Positions 12,325 to 21,800 of a DNA stretch of 36,678 bases are shown here, in pieces (position 1 is the stretch's first letter; each line of letters begins with the position of its first letter). The translations under genes and the position numbers were made by a program. The DNA is from a virus. The stretch covers positions 1 through 36,678 of IMG/VR virus record IMGVR_UViG_3300047276_000087, one strand, 5' to 3'. Under the pieces are notes generated by a model. That model searched no databases. It worked only from the letters and a program-made list of their open reading frames with translations, and had not been told where the DNA came from.

Positions 12325-12499
12325 TTTTTTCCCCTTTCGGTTTATCAGTTGTTTCGTCTTGGTTGAGTTTGATACCACTTAGGAATCCAATCATGCCGCC
12401 AATTAGGGTGCTGAATGCTGGTGAAATCATTTTGAAGATTTCCGCATTGTCGACCTCCTTCGCCCATAGCCCCAACATAAAGGCGATTACCATGGCCAA
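12233..12499 (-). CDS. Small membrane protein of the lysis cassette, frame disrupted at both ends
   Basis: The core AMVIAFMLGLWAKEVDNAEI and FSTLIGGMIGFLSGIKLNQD gives two membrane helices. The open frame continues upstream of 12499 without an ATG (it encodes KLVYTVTICVTLTLCFSVLA, a better first helix) until a TAA. A coupled ATG at 12593 (MTWDARYYVKHQR) lies in the other frame, offset by one base. Downstream, the frame runs 92 bp into the holin gene; one more A in the run at 12324-12330 would end it as KGEKK in an ATGA overlap. The real gene is thus probably about 12321-12593 with two single-base frame problems. It is likely an accessory holin or antiholin-like protein. Confidence 0.5.
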   Translation of the reverse strand: MAMVIAFMLGLWAKEVDNAEIFKMISPAFSTLIGGMIGFLSGIKLNQDETTDKPKGEKNDGIRCDFEYRRETDRQVNSGPRSEGESAV

Positions 12500-12589
12500 T
12501 ACGGAGAAACATAGGGTGAGCGTTACGCAAATGGTTACCGTGTAAACCAGTTTGTCTTTGGTGTTTTACATAATATCTAGCGTCCCAAG

Positions 12590-12829
12590 TCATACAAATT
12601 TGTCAAACCGCCTTACGTTATTGAAGACTTCCAGTTCAATCGTGTGCTGTCTTGCGCGTTTGTTATATAACTCGAGGTCGTATGCTTCCACCGCTTCCCG
12701 AACCTTTTCCGCTTTGATTTCTTGTCGATATTCAAATTCTAGCCGTTCCATTCGCTTTTCGAAAGCGATTGCCTTAACGTCATATTCTTTGGGGAAAACG
12801 AATGGATACCATTTGTGCAACTGAATCAT
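12590..12829 (-). CDS. Hypothetical coiled-coil protein
   Basis: 79 aa. After WYPFVFPKEYDVKAIAFEKR the protein is a long charged helix (MERLEFEYRQEIKAEKVREA, VEAYDLELYNKRARQ), a likely coiled coil. Both ends have ATGA overlaps with neighbours. It lies among lysis genes, but no Rz signature or membrane segment is seen. Function unknown. Confidence 0.6.
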   Translation of the reverse strand: MIQLHKWYPFVFPKEYDVKAIAFEKRMERLEFEYRQEIKAEKVREAVEAYDLELYNKRARQHTIELEVFNNVRRFDKFV

Positions 12830-13113
12830 TTGGTTTCTTTTGACATCAGAATTTGATACAACAATGTAATTTTTTGTCGTATCTCTGCGCTGTCAGAAGT
12901 TCCTGCCCATTGGGGCAAGTTATTCCAAATAATTAGTAATTGTTCTTTGTTGCACTTTTCGCCATTAAAGTACAACCATCGGCTTAAATTGTAATGACGT
13001 TCAGACGGATTGTGCAACATCATTGCTGTTGCATAAAAGTCTTGGACATTGCACCCGCTTTGTGCAGATGCAACCAAAGTCAAAGTCAACAAGACGACCA
13101 ATAAATAACGCAT
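12826..13113 (-). CDS. Secreted small protein with signal peptide
   Basis: 95 aa. MRYLLVVLLTLTLVASAQSG is a signal peptide with cleavage expected after ASA. The mature part is rich in Trp and has three cysteines in the protein as a whole (CNVQDFYATAMMLHNPSERH, WLYFNGEKCNKEQLLIIWNN). I recognise it as a recurrent phage family of the lysis region. A periplasmic role is inferred. The stop overlaps the next gene's start. Confidence 0.65.
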   Translation of the reverse strand: MRYLLVVLLTLTLVASAQSGCNVQDFYATAMMLHNPSERHYNLSRWLYFNGEKCNKEQLLIIWNNLPQWAGTSDSAEIRQKITLLYQILMSKETK

Positions 13114-13131
13114 GGTCGTCTGTTTTCAACA

Positions 13132-13305
13132 TTATTTTGTTAAAAACGTAAATACAAGCCCTGCCATCATTGCGATTAACGCGCCACTGGCTTTAATTAG
13201 GATTTGTTCAAGTCGTTTTAAACGAGCATTAATTTGCTCGTAACGTAAGGCGCAAAGTGCCTCATGACTATTCAGTCGTGCTTCCGTCTCGTTGATTGTC
13301 GCCAT
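13132..13305 (-). CDS. XhlA-like hemolysin/holin accessory protein (57 aa)
   Basis: MATINETEARLNSHEALCAL, a coiled-coil segment (RYEQINARLKRLEQILIK) and one C-terminal membrane helix (ASGALIAMMAGLVFTFLTK). This matches small XhlA-type proteins that attach to the membrane and help holins. It starts inside the 3' end of the glycosyltransferase gene (38-bp overlap). Confidence 0.65.
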   Translation of the reverse strand: MATINETEARLNSHEALCALRYEQINARLKRLEQILIKASGALIAMMAGLVFTFLTK

Positions 13306-14359
13306 TCATAGCCTCTTTGTTTTTCAATAACAATTCGTCATTGGGTGCAAATTTTAAGGCTTCTTCATTGAGTTGTCTTGCTTCGTCTTTTTTACCAAGA
13401 TTCCAAGCGGCAATGGCGGCATACATATATGGTTTTTCGCCCCATGCGGATGGGTCCATTGTGTAAACCAATTCTTTGTTTTTGATGTCCAACGCTTTCA
13501 TTGCGCTGTAATAACTCAAATTCCAGTCCTGTTGCATATATGCAAAAACTGATAGGTCAATCCACGGCTCACGGCTTGTTGGGCATTCAATTGTGGCCAT
13601 GTGATACCACTTGTTTGCCTCATATGTTTGACCAAGATGCTCATAAGACTTGCCTAGCAGACGCATCGCATAACCGCGTTCTGTATTCCATGTTGCGCCT
13701 GGCAATGCCAAGTAACGATTGAGGGCTGTAATAGCCTCTGCCCACCGAGCATAAAACGTCAATTCGCGTGCGTGATAAAACGCATTGCGCGGACAAATTG
13801 GGTCTTCCTTGACTGCCAGTTCAAGCAACGGCATATATTGACCGCGTGACTTTGTGTTGTCTGGCAGGTGTTTGACCAACAACATATCTGTTTGCGCATA
13901 AATCTCTGTAATGCGTCCGTCTGGTCGTGGATATTCATGGACAGGGTGATGCCAGTGGTATCCGTGTCTGTGGTGGATTTTTTCGTACATAAATGAGATA
14001 CCACAGCCCCAGTCAAATTGATAGCGCAGGCGCGTTGTGTTCTCTTGCCAAACTCGTTCAATCTCTGCACGCCACCCGTCCATAAGCACTTCATCTAAAT
14101 CAAGTGAAATGCAAACGTCAAAGTCGCGGGGAATTAGTGCAAGTGCCGTATCACGTGCTTTATCAAACCGCCAAGGATTAATACATATTTCCTGCACAAC
14201 TGCGCCATTTTCAATTGCGCGTGCAACTGTTGCGTCAGTTGACCCTGTGTCTGCTATCAAAACAAGGTCGGCATCCCTGGCTGATTCGCAAAAACGATTT
14301 ACAAATTGTTCCTCGTTTTTGCTGATTGCGTAAACGGCTATCTTTAATTGTCTTGTCAT
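13268..14359 (-). CDS. Family 2 glycosyltransferase with TPR-like C-terminus
   Basis: 363 aa. The GT-A domain has AISKNEEQFV (11-20), IADTGSTDATV (35-45) and the metal-binding LDLDEVLMDG (86-95). Histidine-rich segments (HHRHGYHWHHPVHEYPRPDG) follow. From about residue 195 on, helical repeats resemble tetratricopeptide repeats (AFYHARELTFYARWAEAITA, YAMRLLGKSYEHLGQTYEAN, WNLGKKDEARQLNEEALKFA). It would transfer a sugar from a nucleotide donor to an unknown acceptor: the tail fibre, a virion protein or host envelope are options. Encoded between tail fibre and lysis genes, which favours a late, virion- or surface-directed role. Confidence 0.82.
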   Translation of the reverse strand: MTRQLKIAVYAISKNEEQFVNRFCESARDADLVLIADTGSTDATVARAIENGAVVQEICINPWRFDKARDTALALIPRDFDVCISLDLDEVLMDGWRAEIERVWQENTTRLRYQFDWGCGISFMYEKIHHRHGYHWHHPVHEYPRPDGRITEIYAQTDMLLVKHLPDNTKSRGQYMPLLELAVKEDPICPRNAFYHARELTFYARWAEAITALNRYLALPGATWNTERGYAMRLLGKSYEHLGQTYEANKWYHMATIECPTSREPWIDLSVFAYMQQDWNLSYYSAMKALDIKNKELVYTMDPSAWGEKPYMYAAIAAWNLGKKDEARQLNEEALKFAPNDELLLKNKEAMNGDNQRDGSTTE

Positions 14360-14366
14360 ATATTTT

Positions 14367-14519
14367 TTATTGTGCGGGTGTTGGCGGTAACTGCGCTTCG
14401 GCTTGGCCTTTAATTTTTACCACTAAGTTCCATGCGCCTGTTTTGGTAGGCAAATCGCCTAGCACCTGAAGAATTGCATTTGTTTCTTCAACAGTTAGCG
14501 TTAGTGTAATGTCTTGCAT
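14367..14519 (-). CDS. Conserved small phage protein (50 aa)
   Basis: MQDITLTLTVEETNAILQVL followed by GDLPTKTGAWNLVVKIKGQA and a Pro-rich end. The family is common in tail-fibre/lysis regions of phages infecting Proteobacteria; the role is unknown. AGGAAA lies 5 bases before the ATG. The stop is 7 bp before the glycosyltransferase ATG, which has no ribosome binding site of its own, so translation may be coupled. Confidence 0.7.
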   Translation of the reverse strand: MQDITLTLTVEETNAILQVLGDLPTKTGAWNLVVKIKGQAEAQLPPTPAQ

Positions 14520-14566
14520 TTTCGTTTCCTTATGTTGCCACTAAATTCAGGTAGTGGCTTCCTGTT

Positions 14567-14863
14567 TTACCAAGGCGTCCCAGAAGCGGTGACTGGATTC
14601 TTCTGCGCCTCAATCTGAGCCGCCAAAGCCGCTTCAGTAGCAGTCTTGTCAACACCATTAGCCCACACCCAACCCAATACTGTTTCTTGAGTTAGTTGGT
14701 CATAAGGAATGTTGACTGTGCCATCTGCCCATGAGCAAGTTGAATAGATGGATGCTGTGTGTTCACCATCTACTGCATTAGCCGACCAGTGGGCGCAGAA
14801 AATAAATCCTGTTGCAATGTCGTAGTCTGTTTGACTTACCTGCCAAGTTGTTGTCGTAGTCAT
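14567..14863 (-). CDS. Conserved tail-fibre-associated protein (DUF7936-like)
   Basis: 98 aa. It has the family pattern TTWQVSQTDYD, GFIFCAHWSANAVDGEHTAS, IPYDQLTQETVLGWVWANGV, AALAAQIEAQKNPVTASGTPW. I associate it with genes immediately downstream of tail fibres in phages of this type, as here (15 bp after the fibre). A fibre assembly or capping role is possible but unproven. Confidence 0.65.
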   Translation of the reverse strand: MTTTTTWQVSQTDYDIATGFIFCAHWSANAVDGEHTASIYSTCSWADGTVNIPYDQLTQETVLGWVWANGVDKTATEAALAAQIEAQKNPVTASGTPW

Positions 14864-14878
14864 AATTTACCTTTCAGT

Positions 14879-17800
14879 TTAAGCGATGCCTGCATCTGCA
14901 AGGCGTTTACGAAGTGATTGAATTTCAGCAACAAGGTCAGCAATGACTTCTGGTGTGCTTGCTTGCATAGATTGGTAAACAGGATTTCCATTTTCATCAA
15001 CAGCATCTTTTTCACCTGATACGCTATGCTCATAAACTTCTTGGAATTTGTGTGCCAAGAAACCACGAGTGCGTAACCCGTTTGAATTCCATGTGTATTC
15101 AACAGGCTCAAGAGCATCAAGTCGCTCACCATGACCAGTTACAGCACCAATAACAGTCTTTAAACGATAGTCAGAAGATGTTGCATATACTAAAACAGCT
15201 CCGTTATAGTAAATTTCACCTCTAGTAGTTCCACCAGAACCAGAAGTAAATCTTGCTAAATATGTGTTTGTTGTATTTGAAGCATTACTAACAAAGATTG
15301 TGGGTTGTGTGTTATCAGTATTTCCAAAAGCAGCCGCAATTTGAGAACCACCAGCAACACCAAACTTTTCTGAACCTACAACTGGGAATGTTGTTGAACC
15401 AATAAAGAAATTACCCGCAGAGGTTATTCTGGCTCGTTCTGAACCGCCTGCTGCAATGGCGACATTGTTTGTGCCAACGCCATAAATGCCGTTTGTAAAA
15501 CTACCACCTCCAGCAAAAAAAATTCCGCTAGTTGAGGCTGTAAAAATATTTCCAACGGCTACTGTCAAATTACCACTTGCATCCAAAGTCATTGCTTGGG
15601 TAAAAGTAATGGCAGTTCCTGCTGTGCCTGATGGGGCTGTGTAAAAACGGAAATCACTTCCACCTTCGCCAACAGAAAATCTAGCCGCAGTAGTCGTAGT
15701 GGCGTATTTCCAGCCTGCGTTGTAATAAGCATTCTTTGTTGTGTGCGCTTCGTTGTTGCCTATTGTTATTCCATAGGCAGATTGAATTGTTGGTAATGAA
15801 GAAGCACTCGGAGTAACTCCCAAGCCTAGATTGCCTGATGTGTCTAGGCGCATACGCTCTATGCCATTGGTAAAGAACGTCATTGGGTAAGCGCCAGCAG
15901 ACCAAAGAACCGCAGAGTAAGCGGTAGTTCCAAAGGTGCTACCCGCACTATTTTCACGACCTATGTAAAAGTCACCACCAGTATTGTTTGCAACATAGTA
16001 AGCAGCGTTTGTTCCTGTGTCAGACTTAACTTGAGCAACCGCAGTTGCAGCCCTAACATCTAACTTATAAGAAGGCGAACTTGTACCAATACCTAACCCT
16101 GTTGAGGTGAGGCGCATACCTTCTGTGCCATCTATGCTAAATGCAATAGGATAACCATTACCAGCACCTAATTTACCAGTCCAAATGTTTACTGTTGAGG
16201 CGGTTGTATCAACATAAAATCTAGCGTTGTAACCATTAGATGCCGCAGAAACAACTGTTAACCCAGAACTAATTCCGTTACCAATAATTTCAGCATTCCC
16301 AATACTTTGTGCCGCACCGCCTACAGCAAAAGTAGTCCCGTTAAAAGTAAGCGCAGAGCCACTTGTCAGAACCTTTGAACCATTGAGATAGGTTACTCCG
16401 TTGGCTGTGCCGTATGACAAGGTTTCGCTTGTAGTAATGCTTGTGTTGGCAGCCGTAAGGGTTGTGCCGTTAAATGTCAGATTGGCAGAACCAGCAAACG
16501 CACCCGCATTGTTGTATTGCACTTGCGTAGTTAGACCGCCAATAGCGGGTGTGCTTCCAGTTGGGCCTGTGCTACCAGTTGGACCAGTTGGTCCGGCAAC
16601 AGTCGAAGCCGCGCCTGTTGGACCAGTTGGACCAGTAATTGATGTGCCATTTGCGCCAGTAGGTCCTGTCGGTCCGACATTTCCTTGTACGCCTTGAATT
16701 CCCTGTACGCCCTGCGGTCCAGTTGGGCCAACAACCGTACTGTCAGCACCCGTTGGACCAGTTGGACCAGTAGGTCCTGCAACAGTTGATGCCGCACCAG
16801 TTGCGCCTGTCGGTCCAGTAGGTCCTACAACCGTGCTATCTGCGCCCGTAGGCCCTGTTGGGCCTGTCGGTCCAACCGCGCCATTTGTGCCGTTTGCGCC
16901 CGTAGGTCCAGTTGGTCCAACTTCGCCCTGTATGCCCTGTATTCCTTGAATTCCCTGTGGGCCTGTAGGTCCAACATTTCCTTGATTTCCTGTAGGTCCT
17001 GTAGGCCCTGTTGGGCCAACATTTCCTTGCGCGCCTGTTGGTCCAACATCGCCTTGACTTCCTGTAGGTCCTGCAACGCCTGTAGGTCCTGTAGGTCCTG
17101 CAACCGTTGAATCAGCACCAGTTGGACCTGTTGGCCCTGTTGCGCCTGTTGGTCCAACAACGCCAACGGATTGCAACACAACAATTAAATTGTGATTGTT
17201 TGCAAAACCAGTTGTACCTGTGCCGCTAGAAGTTACCAAAGTAACGGGACAAGTAACCGATGTGTTAGGTATTGTTGTCGGGTCAGCGGTCAATATCCAT
17301 TTTTGATAGTTGTTTGAATTGCTTGCATCTTGCAAAACAACCGCATCGCCACTTTTTAAGAATGACAAAAACAAATCAACATCGATGCCGTTACTTGTTA
17401 AATGACTAAAAACAAGGTCGGTTGCTGAAATTTGTGTAGCGTTATTCCAATACACATGGCCCGCAGTTGGCGTACCTGATGTTTGGTTTGTATCCGCCTG
17501 GTATTGATAATAAGATGAAGATTGACCATCAGCACCCGTAGCGCCTGTAGGACCTGTTGGCCCTGCTACTGTTGAATCTGCGCCAGTCGGACCAGTCGGA
17601 CCAGATGCACCTGTGGGTCCAGTAATTTCATTGCCTTGCGCACCAGTCGGACCCGTCGGACCAGTAATACTGTTTCCCTGTGTACCAGTGGGTCCGGTCG
17701 GTCCAACAGCGCCAACTTCGCCTTGAATACCTTGTACGCCTTGTGGACCAGTTGGGCCAGCGACAGTTGATGCGCTACCTTGCGCACCCGTTGGTCCAGT

Positions 17801-18304
17801 CGGACCTGCCACCGTAGAATCTGCACCTGTGGGTCCAGTTGGTCCAACGTTGCCCTGACTGCCAGTAGGTCCAACGCTTCCAGTTGCGCCAACATTCCCA
17901 GTAGGTCCAGTTGCGCCAATATTTCCTTGTGCGCCAGTGGGTCCAACTTCTCCCTGTATTCCTTGAATTCCTTGAACGCCCTGTGGTCCGGTGGGTCCAA
18001 TATTTCCAATTCCACCTTGTGAACCAGTGGGTCCAGTTGCGCCTGTTGGTCCGGCAACAGTGGATGGTGAACCCGTTGGACCCGTTGGTCCAGTTACCGA
18101 TGCACCAGTCGGCCCCGTTGGTCCTTGGACCGTACTAGGCGCACCAGTTGGGCCTGTTGGACCAGTTGGACCGCTACCCTGGGGACCCGTTGGACCTGTC
18201 GCGCCACTGATTGCTCTATCAACCCGCAAGTCAATGCGTGGCTGTGGCGTTACCTGTAAATTTACATTGTTGCCGTCAATGACATTGACTTTAATGTTAC
18301 TCAT
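14879..18304 (-). CDS. Collagen-like tail fibre with C-terminal S74 chaperone
   Basis: 1141 aa. After a short N-terminal tail-binding part (about 1-28), Gly-Pro-Thr triplets form two collagen-like blocks at about residues 28-260 and 380-583, split by a globular insert of about 120 residues. A beta-rich region with peptides of the type found in trimeric fibres follows ([23 protein letters not shown]). Residues from about 1043 to the end are a Peptidase_S74 intramolecular chaperone ([26 protein letters not shown], a final coiled coil). The Ser before Asp is the expected self-cleavage point after trimerisation. It is the likely host-receptor fibre. The start overlaps the previous stop by 4 bp. 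Confidence 0.9.
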   Translation of the reverse strand: MSNIKVNVIDGNNVNLQVTPQPRIDLRVDRAISGATGPTGPQGSGPTGPTGPTGAPSTVQGPTGPTGASVTGPTGPTGSPSTVAGPTGATGPTGSQGGIGNIGPTGPQGVQGIQGIQGEVGPTGAQGNIGATGPTGNVGATGSVGPTGSQGNVGPTGPTGADSTVAGPTGPTGAQGSASTVAGPTGPQGVQGIQGEVGAVGPTGPTGTQGNSITGPTGPTGAQGNEITGPTGASGPTGPTGADSTVAGPTGPTGATGADGQSSSYYQYQADTNQTSGTPTAGHVYWNNATQISATDLVFSHLTSNGIDVDLFLSFLKSGDAVVLQDASNSNNYQKWILTADPTTIPNTSVTCPVTLVTSSGTGTTGFANNHNLIVVLQSVGVVGPTGATGPTGPTGADSTVAGPTGPTGVAGPTGSQGDVGPTGAQGNVGPTGPTGPTGNQGNVGPTGPQGIQGIQGIQGEVGPTGPTGANGTNGAVGPTGPTGPTGADSTVVGPTGPTGATGAASTVAGPTGPTGPTGADSTVVGPTGPQGVQGIQGVQGNVGPTGPTGANGTSITGPTGPTGAASTVAGPTGPTGSTGPTGSTPAIGGLTTQVQYNNAGAFAGSANLTFNGTTLTAANTSITTSETLSYGTANGVTYLNGSKVLTSGSALTFNGTTFAVGGAAQSIGNAEIIGNGISSGLTVVSAASNGYNARFYVDTTASTVNIWTGKLGAGNGYPIAFSIDGTEGMRLTSTGLGIGTSSPSYKLDVRAATAVAQVKSDTGTNAAYYVANNTGGDFYIGRENSAGSTFGTTAYSAVLWSAGAYPMTFFTNGIERMRLDTSGNLGLGVTPSASSLPTIQSAYGITIGNNEAHTTKNAYYNAGWKYATTTTAARFSVGEGGSDFRFYTAPSGTAGTAITFTQAMTLDASGNLTVAVGNIFTASTSGIFFAGGGSFTNGIYGVGTNNVAIAAGGSERARITSAGNFFIGSTTFPVVGSEKFGVAGGSQIAAAFGNTDNTQPTIFVSNASNTTNTYLARFTSGSGGTTRGEIYYNGAVLVYATSSDYRLKTVIGAVTGHGERLDALEPVEYTWNSNGLRTRGFLAHKFQEVYEHSVSGEKDAVDENGNPVYQSMQASTPEVIADLVAEIQSLRKRLADAGIA
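16550..17160 (-). repeat. Collagen-coding tandem repeat block 2
   Basis: Degenerate 9-base units coding for Gly-Pro-Thr or Gly-Xaa-Gln triplets in the tail fibre gene (GGTCCAGTTGG-like on the plus strand). Such arrays expand and contract easily, so length may vary between isolates or in assembly. Confidence 0.8.
17525..18200 (-). repeat. Collagen-coding tandem repeat block 1
   Basis: Same type of 9-base degenerate repeats as block 2, coding for the first collagen-like stalk of the fibre. Several longer segments, such as the one coding for [19 protein letters not shown], occur in both blocks, suggesting internal duplication. Confidence 0.8.
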
Positions 18305-18789
18305 AGGACGATTACTCCATCGCTACGCACCAAGAACAACAAGAAAATAATTGAATCGTCAGGAGGTGTTGAGCCAACTTGCGGAAAACTTACTTTAACG
18401 CGACCAGAATATCCAACTGGGTCTGCGGCGTTGATTTCCAATTCGGGGTCGGTACTCATCAGCGACCAGGCGCTTGCATCAATGACCAATGTGCATGAAC
18501 CTGCGGCTGAAACAATATTGGTAATTGTCAGCGGAATCGCAGGCGGCGTAGGCGTGTAATCAGCAATATCAAATGTAAGGCCGTTACGCGTGTCAACAAT
18601 GTTTGAGAGTTGGCGGCGAACAATTTGCGCGTTAATAGTTGCGCCAGTCAGGTCAATGGGGTCGCCAGTAACAGAATTTGTGAATGTCAAATTCCAATAG
18701 GTTTGTTGGTCCCACACCAATTCACCCGCAAGAATGGGGTTATCAAAACCGCTTACTTGCGCAAGAGTATTCTTATTAAAGATGGCCAT
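18301..18789 (-). CDS. Putative tail/fibre-attachment protein
   Basis: 162 aa, beta-rich: [68 protein letters not shown] and a hydrophobic end ([17 protein letters not shown]). This resembles small proteins with an Ig-like or BppU-like fold that sit between the tail tip and fibre genes. It may connect the collagen fibre to the tail tip. Inferred from fold character and position. Confidence 0.55.
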   Translation of the reverse strand: MAIFNKNTLAQVSGFDNPILAGELVWDQQTYWNLTFTNSVTGDPIDLTGATINAQIVRRQLSNIVDTRNGLTFDIADYTPTPPAIPLTITNIVSAAGSCTLVIDASAWSLMSTDPELEINAADPVGYSGRVKVSFPQVGSTPPDDSIIFLLFLVRSDGVIVL

Positions 18790-18817
18790 AGCCGTTCCCT
18801 AAACTTAGTTAGAACAT

Positions 18818-18832
18818 CCGTGATTCTCACGG
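18818..18832. promoter_or_regulatory. Perfect hairpin between tip and fibre genes
   Basis: CCGTGA and TCACGG separated by 3 bases, in the 83-bp gap between the tail tip gene and the next gene. No T-run follows on either strand, so it is not a standard terminator; it may protect or process the mRNA. Confidence 0.4.
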
Positions 18833-18872
18833 GCTAGTGGTGTCTTGTCTTTTAATTATTCTAATCGTCAAT

Positions 18873-21800
18873 TCAGATTTTGGGAATCTGTTTTTTTAAT
18901 TCTTCAACTTGCGCTGACAGTTCTTGAATGGCCTTGGTCAGTACCGCAATGTATGAGGGATAATGAATAGTTTTAAAACCTTTTTCTTCACCAACTTGCC
19001 AATCTTTTTCAAAATAAACCAAAGATGAATCATCGCCAATCAAGGTTTCAACTTCATCGGCAATAAATCCATAACCCTTTTGATGTCTTGGGTCCGCTTT
19101 TAGTTTGTAAGAAACGGGGCGCAATTGTTTAACAAAAGCCAAACCCAAATCACTATCGGCAATTTCCTCTTTAAGACGAATATCCGATGGACTAGTTGTT
19201 TGCACTCCAAAAGTAACAGTATTTCCTGAACCAGAAGTGCCCACATAAGCACCGGCAATACCGGTAGATGATGAGCCTAAAAGATTGATTCCTGAGCCTG
19301 CGGCGTTTGCTGTTCCTGAATTTGTCGGAAAAATACGCGCCCATGATGAAGCAACTAATCCATCCATTCGAGCAGTGTCGTAGGCTTGTCCTGTTGTTGA
19401 CAGTGGCGTATAGCCCAAAGCAGTTGTGACAGTTGAACTTGTAATAGATACCGCGCCCCATGTACCGTTACCGCGCATCACATCGGTTACTGTTCCTGTG
19501 GGGATTGGGAAAGTGTAGGCATCCCACTTGAAAGGACCGTTACACCATACGCCTGGTCCGCTTGCGGAAATACCATAAACACCTGCGCCTGTACCGTTTG
19601 ACAAACCAAACACGCCAACACCGGCAGTGCCGTTGCCATAACCTTTTACGCCTACGCCGCTAGTTCCACTTGCGTTGCCTTCAATGCCGGCAAATGGACC
19701 GCTACCAAACACGCCTGTACCACCTGAACCAAACGACACGCCACGGACACCATAAGCATTGTTATCGCCATAGCCATAAACACCCGCAGTTGAAATCGTG
19801 GGGTTATATGGTGCGTTGTCTGCAAATGCAATGATGCCGTATCTTTGAGCGTATGTAACATTGGCTGTGACTGCGGCAGTGCCTGCAATTGTTGTGACTG
19901 CACCATTGAACTTGGCCGAGCCAGTAATTTCAATGTTACTTGCGCCAATCAAGTTGCCCCTAAAAATACCGTTGTTAAAAAATACGTCACCAGTGCTTTG
20001 CTGAATGTAATAGCCAAGCGTTCCGTATGTTGCAGGATTGCCGTATGTAGGAGGTGTTGAGCCGTTCCAGTTGTCAGAGCGAATGTCTTGGAAAATGCTT
20101 GCGGCTACGGGTCCGGTCCATGCCGTACTATTTGCAGGCACGCTGTTTACTGTGACGCTGTTGCTGTTGTATTGGCCTTGGATGTACCACATGACTTGAC
20201 CAACAGAAACAGTAGGCGCAGTCAAAGACCATCCTGTTGGGGCCGTTGCGCCGCTTGTTGGCGTTGTGAATGTTGGAGCCGCACTTGATTGGCTTTGGAC
20301 TTTGTAGGCAGTTATAAAACTGATGCCAGCCGTTCCTGCTGTGCCAGTAGGCGCCCAAACAAATGCAGAACTGTTTGTGCTTTTTTGTGATGAAGCAATT
20401 TCATTGCCGACGGTATAAGTAAAGTAGTAAGTGCCGGCAGGCAATACTTGATTGGCAAATGTGTATGTTGTGCCATTAGCCACTGGTACATTGTTTGGCG
20501 ATGTGGCTGTGTTAAGAGCCTTATAGGAGAGCGGGTCTGCCGGTGTTGTTGTGTAGTACAACGTGCCAAATGTCACGCGGCCTGTTGTTGGAATTGAGAC
20601 TTGCACATCAAAACTAGGCACTGCATCCGATGGGCGTGATGCCGTAACTGTAGGTGCGCTTAATGCTGAAAAATAAACAGGCGATGCCAAATTGCTGTTG
20701 GGCGCAGGTGTAAATTGCGTAATGTTTGCATCGTCATAAACCTGTGCGTTGTACTCATTAAGTTCCAATCGGGCGCCTAAACTGCCATCAGGCAAGGACG
20801 CTTCGTTCACTTTCATGACTCGGAACAGTTTGGCGTTCCATCCATAGTCGCTATTTGTGACGCTCACCACATTGCCTGCATCGACTTGGATGCCGTAGTA
20901 CGTTGTGTTAAACGAAACAATCAAGTCCTCACGGGCTTGTTCTAGCAATCGGTTGGCCAAGTATTGCGCCTGGACAGAATCGTTTACCAAGTCATAAGTG
21001 ATTGAGTATTTGTTGACCGGCTCATTAGGGTACAGCAGGCCGCTAGGTGTTTGCAGGTTTACAAATGAAGCCTGGTCACGGTTTGACTTAAATGGGAATC
21101 GGGCTTCGACTTGATTGATTGACGATGTAATATCTGTCGCACTCAGCCGGATGTCGCCAATGATGTTGTTGTCAGTGAATGCATAAGCGGCTGTTTCTGA
21201 CTTGTTAATCACCACCGACCATTGGCCCAATGCCGCGCTGTATGTCATCCAAGAATCACAAGCCGACATGATGCGGTCAATGTTTGACAGCACTGTTTGG
21301 CCTGCGTCTAGCACGCCGTTGATTCGATATCGTGCCTGCGTGACGGGTGAGCCGCCTCCGGCAGGTGTGTAGGTAATCAATGCGTCTGAATATGTATTCA
21401 GCGTTGCCACGCAGATTGTGTCAACAGATGATGGGGGAATCGCGCCACCATAGGCTGTGTTTGTGATGTAGTCCAACCATACGTCACCAGGCTTGGCCAC
21501 GCTTGCGCCGTTGGGGTAATGGCTGACGTGAAACGTGATTGGGTTTAATGATGTAGTGTCTGCATCGCGGTTATAGACAAGTTTGACAATGGCAAAAGCC
21601 AAGTTGTTCATTTGCCTGTTGCTACTGGGCCATCTTTGTGCGCTTGCAATGTCTACGCCGCCCATCACGGTGCTTGGTGCAGATGCGCCGTTTGCAGATG
21701 TAATCACGCCTGCATTGGATGATGTGTACAGGTTAATATAAAGATTGCCACTAATCTTTGTGTCCACATTGCCGGCTTCATCGGTCAGGCTTATAACTTT

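Noticed and set aside
16550-18200. CRISPR array
   Set aside because: The repeats are contiguous 9-base coding units without spacers, in frame within the fibre gene.
17991-18350. Plus-strand and other-frame ORFs with GPVGPV or LDQLDL repeats over the fibre gene
   Set aside because: Low-complexity by-products of the 9-base collagen repeats read in wrong frames or on the wrong strand.
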